Positions 47,161 to 58,693 of a stretch of DNA of 64,000 nucleotides are shown here, in pieces. Position numbers and translations under genes: made by a program. Each line of letters begins with the position of its first letter. The first letter of the stretch is position 1. Source of the stretch: Buddleja alternifolia (taxonomy: Eukaryota; Streptophyta; Magnoliopsida; Lamiales; Scrophulariaceae); assembly GCA_019426215.1 (NCBI GenBank), contig CM033394.1, forward strand, positions 13,970,195-14,034,194, written 5' to 3'. The notes under the pieces are model-generated. The model was not told where the DNA came from and did not search any database. It saw nothing but the letters and a program-made list of their open reading frames with translations.

Positions 47161-48296
47161 GACAAAATGCTTGTGTCAAGAATTTAGTGGGAGCTAATTT
47201 AGATCAGTGGCCTTAATGTCCAAATTTAATTAAATATCCTAAAGAGTATTGTGAATACTAAGTCTATTGCGCTTTGTGAATGATGTTGATCATTTCCAAG
47301 AAAGGTATCCTTTATGATAAAGGGGTTCTTTTATGTAAAGACCGATAAAGCAATAGAACTTTCGGAAAATCAATAAATATATTCACCACTGACGATTAAG
47401 CATGCACAATAAATGTGAACCACAACCGATGAACATACGTTCCAAATCTTGTATTCTTTTGAAAAAATGATCAAGAGGGACTGTATATATGGGCTGGAAG
47501 CCTATACAAGTAGTGGGAGCTAACATAAGATGTGCAAGATCCTAAAAGGATCAATCTATAGATTGTAATGAGCTTTATAAAGCAGGAACTTATTGTTCAA
47601 TGAGACCGTATGAAAATACGGAGACATCGACAAATGGATGAAAGCCAAGTGTAAACATACAGGTCAGTAGGAGGGTAACTAAACTTATTAGATATTTTAA
47701 CCCAACTCTCCATATGTACATGGGAGAAAATCATGATACTTGACGTAAGGATGCATCAAAGTGAGGCATTGAAGTGTCGGATTCTCCCATTGCAAGTACA
47801 TGATGTGTATGATGAAAGGATTCAATATGGAAATACAATCTTGGAGAATAGGAACTGAAGTGTCACAAGGACTCTAAATTTTAAGTTATGGGACTTAAAA
47901 GTTGAAATTGCATTTTGAAATATACACTCAACGGCAGATAAAGCTGTAGACAATTTCTTTGTGAGAGACCACAGTTGTGTTTGCCATGGAGGTTGATTAA
48001 ATCGCCAATGGAGAGGCAATGGAAAAGAATGTTTGGATGAATGAATATGTCTCGTTAAAGGTTCAAACTATCATAGATCAAGTACTATGAAGGGTCTCAC
48101 CAATGATCCTAACAAACGTTTTGCGAAAGTATTTGATCTGAGAGATCGTCTATCAGAAGCGACGTTCGAGTGGAATGGATCGACTCAACGGAAACGTGGC
48201 AAAATCCTTTCATCAAACCCTTGAGTAATAGCTGTGTTCAATAATGGCACCTGAAATATGGGCATGTGTGGAAAAGTAAACAGTAGGCTCTAGGGC
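47161..48296 (+). other. Decayed 3' interior of element O
   Basis: No integrase, RT or RNase H motif could be read. This is either a deletion of most of pol or very old decay. Confidence 0.5.
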
Positions 48297-48307
48297 AAGT
48301 GGGAGAT
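48297..48307 (+). promoter_or_regulatory. Polypurine tract of element O
   Basis: AAGTGGGAGAT, the usual Copia purine tract, directly before the 3' LTR. Confidence 0.75.
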
Positions 48308-48941
48308 TGATAGTGTTATATACCCGGCGAGACATCTGTTGGCTTAATCACTGGGACATAAACACTATGACAGTCTTGTCTTTCACATTGCATCAAACCT
48401 ATTGGTATTGTCTTTATTGTAAAGGCTTATATAGTCTTCATAAGGATTCTGTTGCATTACATAGAGTTAGGGGAGTAGTGTGTGACTATGGAACACTATC
48501 AAGGGCTGTAATCCTTCAAACCCATTCCAAGTCATAGAGACAATGAGATAAGGGATATCATAGTCTCACCAAGACTTGTCTGTATATATCATTCTCAAAT
48601 GGGAGAGTGTCATATTCCTAAGACAATGATCCACCGGGTCAGTGCATATATGGAGATTCATACTTTGGAGAAGCATGGAATTGAACGACCCTGCAAGGAC
48701 ATCTCGTTGGTTCTGGTTAAACTAGAAGTCCTTCAGTTTTTTAGTGTGAAATTAATCTTTTGACCTGAAATGTGAATAGAAAGGATACTACCCACTATAC
48801 TTTGATGTACGGCGCCCACTTAGGAGAGTCATACGGCGGTGTATGTTCTGTATAGTCTGGTAATATAGCAGAACATGTGGCATTAGATATGGGACTCATC
48901 TAGGGCTAACAGCCAGGTATTTCCTAATGTTGTTGAGTAAA

Positions 48942-50579
48942 TGACACGAAAAATCCTTACGTGTATTAAACAGCAAGTGGACTGGTCGTGTGTAGTAATA
49001 AAGTGGACAATAAAGTCCGGGTTGTCGAACCTCATGGACTTATATTTTAGTTTATGATTTTAAAGCAATTGAAGAACTTAAACTAAAACAAGAATTAACT
49101 AAAATATTATGGAAGTAAGATATAAGAAACAAGATGTCGAAATCAAGATAGCTATGGAAGAGAGCAACTAAGACACATGTGTTGGCATAAATTAATCAAT
49201 TTTCATTACAAACATGTTCTCATATTATTAGACTAATGTTGCTTTGGTGGAAAAAACCTTAAATAATTACTACCCGATGTCTCGACTGGAATAATCCTAT
49301 GATTAATTGATGGTTCTCTAGATATATCTATCCGAGAATCTAACCAACAATCATGCATTCAAGTTCTAGAATTTCCCCGGATTAATCCGGTTAACTGCAC
49401 CCGGGAATCTCTACCTATCTCCAGGGGCAATTCCCTATTTTTTACGGATTATGTGATGATCATCTTTGCACCTTAAATTACCTTCTCTCGAACAAATAAT
49501 TTAAGCAATAAATCATGCATATGGTAGCTAAGCATATGATGCATTCAAACAAGATCAAGACACAAAGCAACAATAGAATTAATATGAAAAACACAATTTA
49601 TATCTCAATTATCATAATTAAGACTCAACATGGCCTTAGTTCGAAGAATCTATTTCATCATAAAAGATAAAAGATAGGAACTTAAATTAAGATTCATATT
49701 CATAGAAAAAAACAAATCTAAATCTAAGAAACTCCCTCGTATTTTTGATGGTTGAACTTCGATCTTCATCTCTTCCATGCTTCTTGATTTCTTCACCTTC
49801 AAAGGTTCTTGATAATCTTCATAACTAATCTAAGGATGATGAAGATGATGATAGGATGTGTTTAGGCTCCCCCAATGGGGAATGTGTTTTCAAGTGTGTT
49901 TGTAGGACGGCCTCCAATCCTCCTTTTATAGCCAAAAATTCACCTACCAAGAACATGTCCTTTCATTCTCTTTTCTTTCCACCTACCATTCTCTTGCTTT
50001 CCATCTACCAAGAATGTGAACTACCATTCTCTTGTTTTCCACCTACCATTCTCTTACTTTCCTCCTACCAAGAATGTGAACTACCATTCTCTTGTTTTCC
50101 ACCTACTAAGAATGGGAGCTGCCACTTTCGTGTTTTCCAGCGCAGAGATAGTGTTTTATTCATAAAATGCTCCACAGACCTCCGAATTTGATGCTTCAAG
50201 TTCCCATGTGACGATAAGACATACATCTACAACTTTGTAGAAGGCCACTTCATCCAATTCTGTCTCTAAATATATCAAAATGACATTCCAATGTGGAGGT
50301 TGTTTCTGATTTGGCGCCCAGGTGTGCGGAAATGGTACTAAAATATGATTTCGGCTAACTCCAGCTTGTTTCTTGCTTGTTTGGTCGTAGAGGTGTGAAA
50401 CATCTTGGCCTAAAATTGTTTTATACGTCCTTTTTCCACCCTTTATTCGATTGTATCGACTTAAGGCCTGAAATCACTTAATGCACGAATTAAACGCACA
50501 AGTGACAAAATCAAGCGATAAATGAACCTAAAACATAAACGCAAAGGGGCTTAATAACACGTAAAAATGACTCATCTCA
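48942..50579 (-). mobile_element. Gypsy solo LTR (minus orientation) in the O 3' LTR
   Basis: Runs from TGACACGAAAAATCC to GACTCATCTCA with perfect GTAAA duplications (48937-48941 and 50580-50584). Its reverse complement (TGAGATGAGTCATTTTTACG, then TTCATTTATCGCTTGATTTTGTCACTTGTGC) is homologous to the Gypsy LTR at 7944. At 1638 bp it is longer than that LTR, partly from a tandem repeat at 49984-50103, so it is a related subfamily. Confidence 0.92.
49984..50103. repeat. Two tandem 60 bp units in the Gypsy solo LTR
   Basis: ACCATTCTCTTGCTTTCC and ACCAAGAATGTGAACTACC recur. A 111-residue frame across it (49856-50191) has a repeated FSCFPPT peptide that only reflects the tandem DNA. Confidence 0.85.
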
Positions 50580-50888
50580 GTAAACTTTCAATGATCGTTA
50601 CAAGCGGAGCAATGTATTAAAATAGGGATTGTTGATTCCTGCTTAGAAGATCGGATCATTAGTGTGTCCATCATAGTCATAGCTTCTGAGGTTATTAGGG
50701 TCTCAACCATCGTCATACCCTAGACCTTAGATTGGAAAAAGATGGAGGGATTCAACTGACATGAACATTGTAACCCGGAGAGGTTTACATTTATCGTTAA
50801 CATCTGGGAAGTCATGGCGACATTACAAAACCTAATTAATTATTTGATAATTAATCTAGCATATGGAAAGGACTTATTGCTAGCTTGT

Positions 50889-51065
50889 TAATGAGCCTAA
50901 GGAGTCACACACGTAACTTAGTGTATTACTATTGGCTAAGTTAATTCTTTGTGAGTTAATGGAGAGATTAGTTAATTGATATTGAGCCTAAGGAGTCACA
51001 CACTTAACTTAGTGTAGTACCTATTGGGTAAGTTAATTTTTTGTGAATTAATGGAGAGATTAATT
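50889..51065. repeat. Tandem duplication of about 92 bp in the O 3' LTR
   Basis: GAGCCTAAGGAGTCACACAC starts at about 50892 and about 50984. The 5' LTR has a single copy near 6793. Confidence 0.8.
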
Positions 51066-51193
51066 AATTGAAACTAATTAATCGGAAAAAAATTAATTTG
51101 TTAAGTGGTCTTAATTAATAAAAGTCTTATAATTTAATATTGGAATATTAAATTGGGAAAGACAAGTTGAATAAGTAGTGTTTTAATTAATCA

Positions 51194-51720
51194 ATGTATG
51201 AAAGAGAAAATAATATTTATATATATAATATATATGGTTGTGTATATTTTATCTTGCTCACCAAGTCTACGCCCATATATATGTATATGTATATTATATA
51301 TATATATATGTTGTTTATATCTAAATATATATATATATATATGCATAGATATTATATGGATATACATATATATTTAAAGAGATCTTATATATTTGGGAAG
51401 GATCTCAATTATATGGAAAGATCTTGTTGGTCAGTTGGATGATACAATTAACTAAGGAAGAGAGAAGAAAGAAGGAAAATTTAAACTCTAAAACATGATA
51501 TATATATATATATATGTATACATATATACAGATATATATATATATACACACACGGCCGTATATATTGATATAGGCGTGTGTGTGTATGAGTTTTCCTAAA
51601 AGGAAAACTCTTGGGATAATATATACATATATATATATATATATTATATTAAGGATTAAGTGTTTGAAATAAATTGGAAAGTATAATTATATATATATAT
51701 ATAATACAAATATATACACG
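51194..51720. repeat. AT-rich microsatellite block
   Basis: Many TATATA runs with short CACACA and a repeated CGGCCGT (51554 and 51719). No gene. Confidence 0.85.
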
Positions 51721-52284
51721 GCCGTGTGGGCGTGTATTTGTATGTGATGAAAGTCCCATTTTGGACTCTCACCATGTAAATTATTTATATATCTACACGT
51801 ATAATTAAGGCCGAATGAATGAATGAATTCAAGGGAATTACAATTTTAGTGTTGTGCAATTTACTCTCTCCTTCTCTCTTCAACCTCTTTCATAATATTT
51901 ATCCAACTCATGTGTTGAGTACGAAGAATACAAGAAATAATTCCTACCATTTATTTTTATAATTAAAAAGTGCGAATTATTTTTTGCAAGCACTAGTAAA
52001 ATGAATCGAGGGTGTGAACTAATGTGTGGATACACCGTAGAGATGCGACATATGGAGCGTTGAAGCAAACCAAACCCAAAGGAGTCGAATTCCGCAAGGT
52101 CGATTATTGTAATTTCATCAACGAGGTAAAACGCAAAAATCCCTAGTTAGTTTTCGTTAAATACAATGGAACCATATCAACCTAACCCTTGTTAGGGCAT
52201 ATCGATTGTTTATTTTAGAAAATTATTGTTTTTCATTTCCGCAGCGCCATCGATTATCCCTGGGAGCTGATCACTATTCTAACA

Positions 52285-52289
52285 ACCTG
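52285..52289. repeat. Right target-site duplication of element O (ACCTG)
   Basis: Pairs with ACTTG at 1822-1826. Confidence 0.75.
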
Positions 52290-52334
52290 TTGGCAATTTT
52301 CCAAAAGTATATGGAGGTGCACTATGTGCAGAGG
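52290..52334 (-). pseudogene. Copia fragment, right half (joins 1821)
   Basis: On the minus strand this reads YTFGKLPTS and continues across element O into NIASVRKIGTMRLNPDIV at 1740-1821, all in the same frame. The fragment stops at the CACTA terminus at 52335. Confidence 0.7.
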
Positions 52335-52578
52335 CACTACAAGAAAATGGGCCTTTTCCTACACCGCTTTTTCCTACGCGAAGAAAAACGTAGGAATTAA
52401 CTTATTACCTACGTTTTGGCAACCGAAGGCATTATAACTTGTAAAGCCTACACAAATTTACTAAACCGTAGGCTACAGTTACTAAAGCCTCCGCTTTGAG
52501 CCCCCGTAGTTATTAAGTTTTTGAAAACATTGGTATTGCCTGCTCTTTGGGCTTTAATATAGGGAATCCATTGATATT

Positions 52579-53056
52579 TAGGGGTGTTTATCGGTTCGGT
52601 TCGGTCGACAATTGAACCAAAATTTCGGTTCTCCGAAATTCCAAACCAAAAACTGAACCGAAAAAATTCAGTTCGATTAAGTTAAAAACCAAACTTTTCG
52701 GTTCGGTTCGGTTCGGTTTTCAGTTAAACCGAATTTCTGGAAAAAAATTAAAAAAAAAATAAATATTAAAATAAAATATAAAATTATATAAAAAATAAAT
52801 AAAAATAGAAAAAATTGGTCACTTTCTTTCTTTTCCTATCAATTGTCATTAGGAAACACACTTTTTATAGTTTTTTATTTATATTATACTATATAAAAAT
52901 AAAAAAATAAAATAATAAAATAAATTCAGTTTTCGGTTAACCGAACCAAACCGAAAATCAAATTTTTGAACGAAAAAAAAAACCGAACCGAGTTTTCGGT
53001 TTTCGGTTTTCGATTCGGACGGTTAACCAAATTTTGAATTTTTATGAACACCCCTG
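52579..53056. mobile_element. 478 bp hAT-like MITE rich in CGGTTCGGTT
   Basis: Terminal inverted repeats TAGGGGTGTTTA and TGAACACCCCTG with a GATATT duplication on both sides (52573-52578 and 53057-53062). The terminal sequence resembles hAT ends (CAGGGGTG), though the duplication found is 6 bp rather than the usual 8. The interior has mirrored CGGTTCGGTT / AACCGAACCG clusters. No coding. Confidence 0.65.
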
Positions 53057-53207
53057 GATATTACCTACTTTTTGGGCTTGTGTAGGTATTAGTAATCTAT
53101 CAATTGAGAGGGCTCTAAAAAATTTCGCACGTTCTATAAAAATAATTGCAGGAACTAGAAAATACTCCTAAATATCTCTACTTTTCTTTTCGCTCTTCTC
53201 TCTTTTT

Positions 53208-53457
53208 TCTAAAATCACTCCACATTAGAGAAACCTAGTTCTCCCCCACCGACCTTAAACTCAAAATGAAACCCTCTGGCCATTATTAATGTTTCGATTT
53301 TCAGGTAATTTCAAAAAGTTACCTCAAAATCACTTTTTCTTCTAAAATCACTCCACAGTAGAGAAACCTAGTTCTCCCCCATCGACCTTAAACTCAAAAT
53401 GAAAACCTCTAGCCATTATTAATGTTTCGATTTTGAGGTAACTTAAAAAAATTATTA
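53208..53457. repeat. Tandem duplication with 133 bp period
   Basis: Starts at 53208 and 53341 with TCTAAAATCACTCCACA; both include CTAGTTCTCCCCC. Confidence 0.9.
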
Positions 53458-55187
53458 TTAATGCTTCGATTTTGTGTCCTATGAAATATATAGAGATAGA
53501 GATAGATAGGTGATAAGATTAATATATAGATATACATTAGCTATTATAGCTAGGTTGAGTTGATCTCATCATCTCATCCGAGGAAGGAGATTTCAGATTT
53601 ATGTATTACATTAGAGATTTTGTCCATATATATTTTGAAATGCATGAATCTTACACAGCTGCTGCTTCTTTGGTGGTGATGGATATGTAATTAATTTTGT
53701 ATATCATTGTATGCAATTATTTGAGTTCTGCGAAGATGGTGATGGATGAAAATTGAGTGGCAGAATATAACATTTATTTTTTTGAGGTAATAATATTTTC
53801 TTCAATTGGTTTTTGTTATTAGGGCTAAATGGTTTGTGTTATTGTGGGCAAAATGAATCCCATTTTCTTTAATTGAATTTCTTTAGATCAATTGCTTAAT
53901 TTGAAATTGTTTGAAAAATCTGAATTTTTTTAATAAAATCTGAACTTTTTGTGTTGGTTGAAATTTATTTAGGTAGCAATTTCTTGATTCATTTTCTGTA
54001 ATATTTTCTCTCATTCAATGACAGCCTTTTTCTTGTTTTGTAGATTTTCTTCATTACTTATGTATTCTCTAACAAATTATCTAAGATGGTCAAACACTTA
54101 AGTTGGCTTGAATGCATATAAACTTCCACATGTATAGGTTTTCTATTCACTGTCTATAACCCATACTAAACTTAGGAATACAATGCCTTGAAATAATTGA
54201 AATGCATTCATAGTAAAACTTAGTGCATACCCTGAAAGAAATTTTTCTTTGTTTTGATTCCTAACATTGTGTATTTATGCAGGTTAGGGAATTAGGATTC
54301 TATTATCTCAAGTTAATCTTAGAATTTCAGGTAATAGTCTGCGTAATTGTTTCTCATTTTGGTTTTGAGAATAAAAGTAATTTTTTTTAAGTTTTTAGTA
54401 TGAGAAAATAATAATACTTTCATTTTTCATTAATTAGGATTATTGTGAGATTTTTTTGCTTGAAAAAAGAGTGTTTTTTGGCTGAATGAAAACAAGGCTT
54501 TGAAAGCCTTGGTTTTGATCTAGTTTTTTACTCAAAGTGGAGGATTTCGGTTGAAACAGAGACTTTGAAAGAATTGATCTTTATGTGTTGAAATATTCAG
54601 TCAAAACCGAGGTTTTGAAATAAGTTGTTGTCTAATTAAAGTGTTATTTAAATATGAGATATAAATTGAACTTGAGAAGTGACCTAAAATATTTGGGTAT
54701 AGCTTGTTGTTTTGATATTGAGCTCTGCACTTTTGTCCAGAATTGATATGAATTTGATTTGATATATTTTACTTACATATATTAGATACAAATGATATAA
54801 TTATAAGCTAATATGAGCAACCCTTCTACATACGGTTCTTCTTCCATTTCCTTAGTTTTGTCTACTTTCCTAACTAGCAATTATTTAGGGTTACTTGCTG
54901 TTTAATAAGTAATTGATAAGGGTTGAGTTAGTTTGCTATTTACTTGCTGGTATTGCTTACCAATTTGTTGTTTATGGAGGGAACTATTGAACTACTCTCT
55001 TCCTCCTTCTCTTGTTTGAATCTGTGCTGATATTGTTGTTAGTTTTTGCATGTTGTGCTCTGTGATGGTGGTACGAGAAGAAAGATGAAACGATCTCTTG
55101 TTTGCGATATTTGTAAAGATTCTACTTCTTTTTGTGTAGTTTTTCGTGACTTATAATTTTTTCGGTATTTGGTTGTTAGGTGTTGTG
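53458..55187. other. Non-coding 5' part of CACTA 2
   Basis: AT-rich. I see no protein domain. It may hold leader exons or introns of the downstream gene. Confidence 0.5.
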
Positions 55188-56925
55188 ATGGATAGAGCAA
55201 GGAAGCATCCCCGTGGGACCATGATGGGTGGAGAGATGGATGTTGTTGCATCATCAGATGCCACACGCAACAATGTCGCGTCTTCTCAATCTTCTTGAAC
55301 AGATTCACAAGTTAACAGTCAGCCCCAAGGACAATTAGAAGGATCTACTGTACCCGACACAACTACATCTCATGGCTCTACTACCCCTGACACATCATCC
55401 ACATCAGGTATAATTTTAGTCAATAGACATGTATATCATCAGTAGTATTATGTTTTTTTATTCATTTTCTTTTGACAGAGTCATCAAAAAAAGGTAGGGG
55501 TAACTCCCATTTACCTCATTTTTGGAATAGTGGTGATCCGGATAAGAGACTAAAGGTATCGCTGAATGATCTTAGTTCAATCATTGGCGAGGACCATGCT
55601 CAACTGTCCACTGCCTTCGGTGTCCTTGCAAGGATGGGGCACCTATTACCTCTAAACTTTGAGAAGTGGTCGGATATGCCAATATCAAGGCATGATGTTG
55701 TTTGGAACGATGTTCAAGTAATGAAATTTGTCATGTGATTTGAAAAATATTTCTTATTTTATTCTTATACTTTACTTAAATCCATATTTTATTGCGTGAA
55801 TGCCAATACAACCTTGCCCCTTGAAGCTAGGAAAGTTGTACTAACAAATCTGAATCTAATATGGAAAGATTGGAAAAAGGATTTAAAGGCTCTCCATTAT
55901 ACACCACATAAAGACAATCCAGAGTACCTTGCCATGGTACCGGATAGCCGAGTCGAACCTGTGCAATGGAAAAAACTTGTGGACCACTAGAGCAAACTTG
56001 ATGTGCAGGTATTAAACATCTAGTATGTATATATAATATTTTTCATGCAGATAATTTATTATAATTTTTACAATAAATTAATTTATAATAATTTGAGGTA
56101 CTATGATTATTTCAGAAACGAGCTAGCATAAATTCTCGGAATAACAAGCGGAAGACACTTCTACATAGGGCGGGCAGAAAACCTTTTTCGGTGATAAGAG
56201 AGTCGGTGAGTACAATCTCTAACTATAATTACTAGAGGGCTGCTAGGGAAGTTTCATTTTTTCTAATTTATTAATCTATTACATATGTGTTTTCAGATTA
56301 TGCCGATTGTTGGGACAGTTGATCAATTCGACATGTTTTTGACGACCCGTACTGGAGGGGAAAAAATGAAAACAGATCCAAAGACAACCAAAATATGTGT
56401 AAGATTCTCTAAACTCCCGAAAATCAAAAAACTCTTACAAAAATCATTTACATTGAGATTACCTGGTTTTGGAATGAATAAGACGAGTTAAGGCAAAAAC
56501 TCAATGAAGTTCCTAAAAATGAGAGAACTAAAAAGTTTAGAAACGAGTTGCTTGACAATGCAGTGGGAACCGATGGACATGGGTGTGTCAGGTGCATGGT
56601 CAAGGGGGTTACACCAACACAATTTAGTGGACATTCTTCTACTCCGGACAAAGATGTTATCCGTGAAGAGCCTCGTGGAGAGCTTTATGATGAGCTTCGT
56701 GTTGAGATGCAAGCTGAGGTTGCTCAAAGCGAGTCCAAAATGAGAATACAAATCGAGTTTTTGCTTAGCTTCCTGCCCCTGACTGCCAGGGAATCCTTTC
56801 GTACAACTTTTGGTGACTCCTCTGTTGTTGGTTTTGTCCACGCATCTGGGTCTCAGGTTAGCTTGCTCGGGGTTAGTTCCGGGATTAATGTTTTTGTTAA
56901 GAAAAAAGAGTGTGTTTTCATCTAA
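55188..56925 (+). pseudogene. Plant transposase_24-type gene of CACTA 2
   Basis: A multi-exon gene. Exon 1 starts MDRARKHPRGTMMGG (55188) and has a stop near 55297. Exon 2 (from 55480, after an acceptor TTGACAG) reads SKKGRGNSHLPHFWNSG, then RLKVSLNDLSSIIGEDHAQL and FGVLARMGHLLPL, the conserved start of PF03004. The next pieces give WKDWKKDLKALHY, then VEPVQWKKLVDH with a stop at 55988. A small exon (about 56117-56202) has RASINSRNNKRKTLLHRAGRKPF, and a last part (56298-56925) has FDMFLTTRTGG and GVTPTQFSG. The protein would bind element ends and aid transposition. In-frame stops and a lost splice site near 55795 indicate a pseudogene. Confidence 0.75.
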
Positions 56926-56928
56926 TAT

Positions 56929-58453
56929 TGGTGGTCCCAAATGGCATACGAAAGGATCTAGAAAGGCGGAGGGGGGGGGGGGGATTGAATAGACCCTGAA
57001 GTCTTTTTCGACTTCAAAAATTTCGTATCACTTTTTAAAGATTAGAACACTTAGAGAGCTGAGCGCTTGGGTCAGACGCTTCAGTAAAGGTAACTTAGAC
57101 TTAGTGATTTCAGCAATTTACCAAAGTAGGGTAACGCTTAGATCGCATGATTAGGGTTAGCACAGCGGAAATGATTTTAAAGCTTTAGCATTCGTTTTGG
57201 TTAAATAGTCGCTTAGCAGATTAACCTGTCTTTTTCAGAATAAATAGAATAATATAAAGCAAGACAATAATAAAAGTAAATGACACAAGATATATAAGGT
57301 TCACTGGGTGATGTAATCCCAGCTACGTCCTTCTTCTCCTTTTTCACTCGGAGGGAAATTTACTAAGTTGATTATAAAACAATCACACAGAATCTTCTAC
57401 AAAATAGTAAATAGGTGAAGATGATCTCGGGCTCCTTGATCACACAGATGTCAGCACCAATGTAGATCTTCTTCTACGAGCTTCTCTCACTCAGAAATAC
57501 TACCTGTAAGAGGTTTCAACAACTTTCTCACTCAGATGAAAGGTTGAGGGTTTTATCACAAGGGTTTGTTTGTTTTTGGAAAGATCAAACAACTTAGAAT
57601 ATCTCAGTAAGAGTTTAGGTTTCTTCTTTTGAAGATATTTGAGATTTTTGTGACTGTATGGAATGTATGTAAAAAGCTTGAAGGATTTCGGCTATGGAGT
57701 TTCTAAGCTTTTTCTTCAGCAAATTTTTCTTGTGCATGTACGTATATCTCATTTTCTATATATCTCTGTATTTTTAGAGTTTGCTGGAAGGAGGTATTTA
57801 TAGGCAACTCTTGGGATTTGTCCGTTGGACACATGTGAGAGTGTACCTTTCACGCGGCGCATGAGTATATCTTTTCTCTGACATTCCTGAATTCCTGCTA
57901 GTACCGATTTGACGAGAGCAGCTATAAAGTCTGAAGTTCTGACAGTCTAGTCAAAAAAGGTGGCTTGTCTACAAGTCATATTGGCTTATCACATTTAATT
58001 CTCTTATTAGGCATTTAATGCATTTGAATTTATTTCCCGTTTGAAATAAATGTCCGTTGAATGATTGCATTTAAGTCCTTCATGACTTGAAAATTTATTT
58101 CAGGTGAATCTGATTCTGATCGCTAGAGTGCTTTGAGCGTTTGATCCATAAATCCTGAAATAGTTCTTTTAGCATTTGACAGACGCTAAGGATAAATCTT
58201 CATCTTCTTCTAACTTCAGACGCTGATCTTCAACTTCATTTCTAATAGACTCACCTAGAATTCTATTATCGATTCGATATCTAATACTTAGTTTAAAATC
58301 TATGAAGATAAAAATTACAAACCTAACAAAATTACATACTTTCAAACGCTTATACAATTGATCTATGAAACATAAACTTACATTATATTTTGGGGTCTAA
58401 CAAAAAATCCTATCTTGTCATCATCAAAACATCTAACATGAAACTTCCTAACA
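56929..58453 (-). repeat. 3' LTR of Sire3
   Basis: The reverse complement starts TGTTAGGAAGTTTCATG and ends GACCACCA. The TATA box is CCTATAAATACC (plus strand GGTATTTATAGG near 57793). A G-run of 14 lies near 56971-56984. Confidence 0.92.
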
Positions 58454-58454
58454 A

Positions 58455-58466
58455 TTTCCCCTTTTT
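58455..58466 (-). promoter_or_regulatory. Polypurine tract of Sire3
   Basis: AAAAAGGGGAAA on the minus strand, directly before the 3' LTR, equivalent to 32281-32293 in Sire1. Confidence 0.88.
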
Positions 58467-58693
58467 GATGATGTCAAGACTTTAACTCTTATAACTCTTT
58501 TATAAATTAAGAGTTCAAAGAAAAACCCAAAAATAATTATAAGTTAGCGTTTGGAAAGTTAGTAAAGTTAGCTAAAGTTAGATTAGCCTCAACAAGATGT
58601 TTCAGCGATAAATCATTCATTCATATAGAAAGATAAGCATATATGATTTATACTGAATATAAGATAATTGAAAGAAAAAAATATACAAAGCAT

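Larger units (their letters stand above)
1827..52284 (+). mobile_element. Element O: old Copia LTR retrotransposon hosting the nested cluster
   Basis: The 5' LTR starts TGATAG at 1827 and ends CTAACA at 7568. It is followed by an initiator-tRNA-Met primer site. The 3' LTR starts TGATAG at 48308 after a purine tract and ends CTAACA at 52284. The two LTRs match over long stretches (for example 1835-2470 and 48313-48937), and the flanks carry ACTTG/ACCTG. Removing all nested insertions leaves roughly 7.8 kb. The interior keeps a gag remnant (35140-35700 and 37482-37797) and a scrap of protease, but no integrase, RT or RNase H that I can read. The UBN2-like gag puts it in Copia; the clade is uncertain. 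Confidence 0.85.
48308..52284 (+). repeat. 3' LTR of element O, interrupted by a Gypsy solo LTR
   Basis: TGATAGTGTTATATACCCGG to CTATTCTAACA. The LTR occupies 48308-48941 and 50580-52284. It is about 600 bp longer than the 5' LTR (insertions removed), because of a tandem duplication near 50889-51065 and large AT microsatellites at 51200-51720. Confidence 0.85.
52335..56928 (+). mobile_element. CACTA DNA transposon 2 (right end not in the visible part)
   Basis: Starts with the canonical plant CACTA terminus CACTACAAGAAAATGGGCC. Subterminal CCTACG/CGTAGG-type words follow (52366-52510). A transposase_24-type gene lies inside. The matching inverted end is not found before Sire3 begins at about 56929, so Sire3 probably inserted into this element. 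A hAT-like element sits near the left end. Confidence 0.75.

Noticed and set aside
49856..50191. 111-residue frame with repeated FSCFPPT peptide
   Set aside because: Lies inside a Gypsy solo LTR and follows a 60 bp tandem DNA repeat.
51194..51442. Tyr/Ile-rich frame
   Set aside because: Translation of a TA microsatellite.
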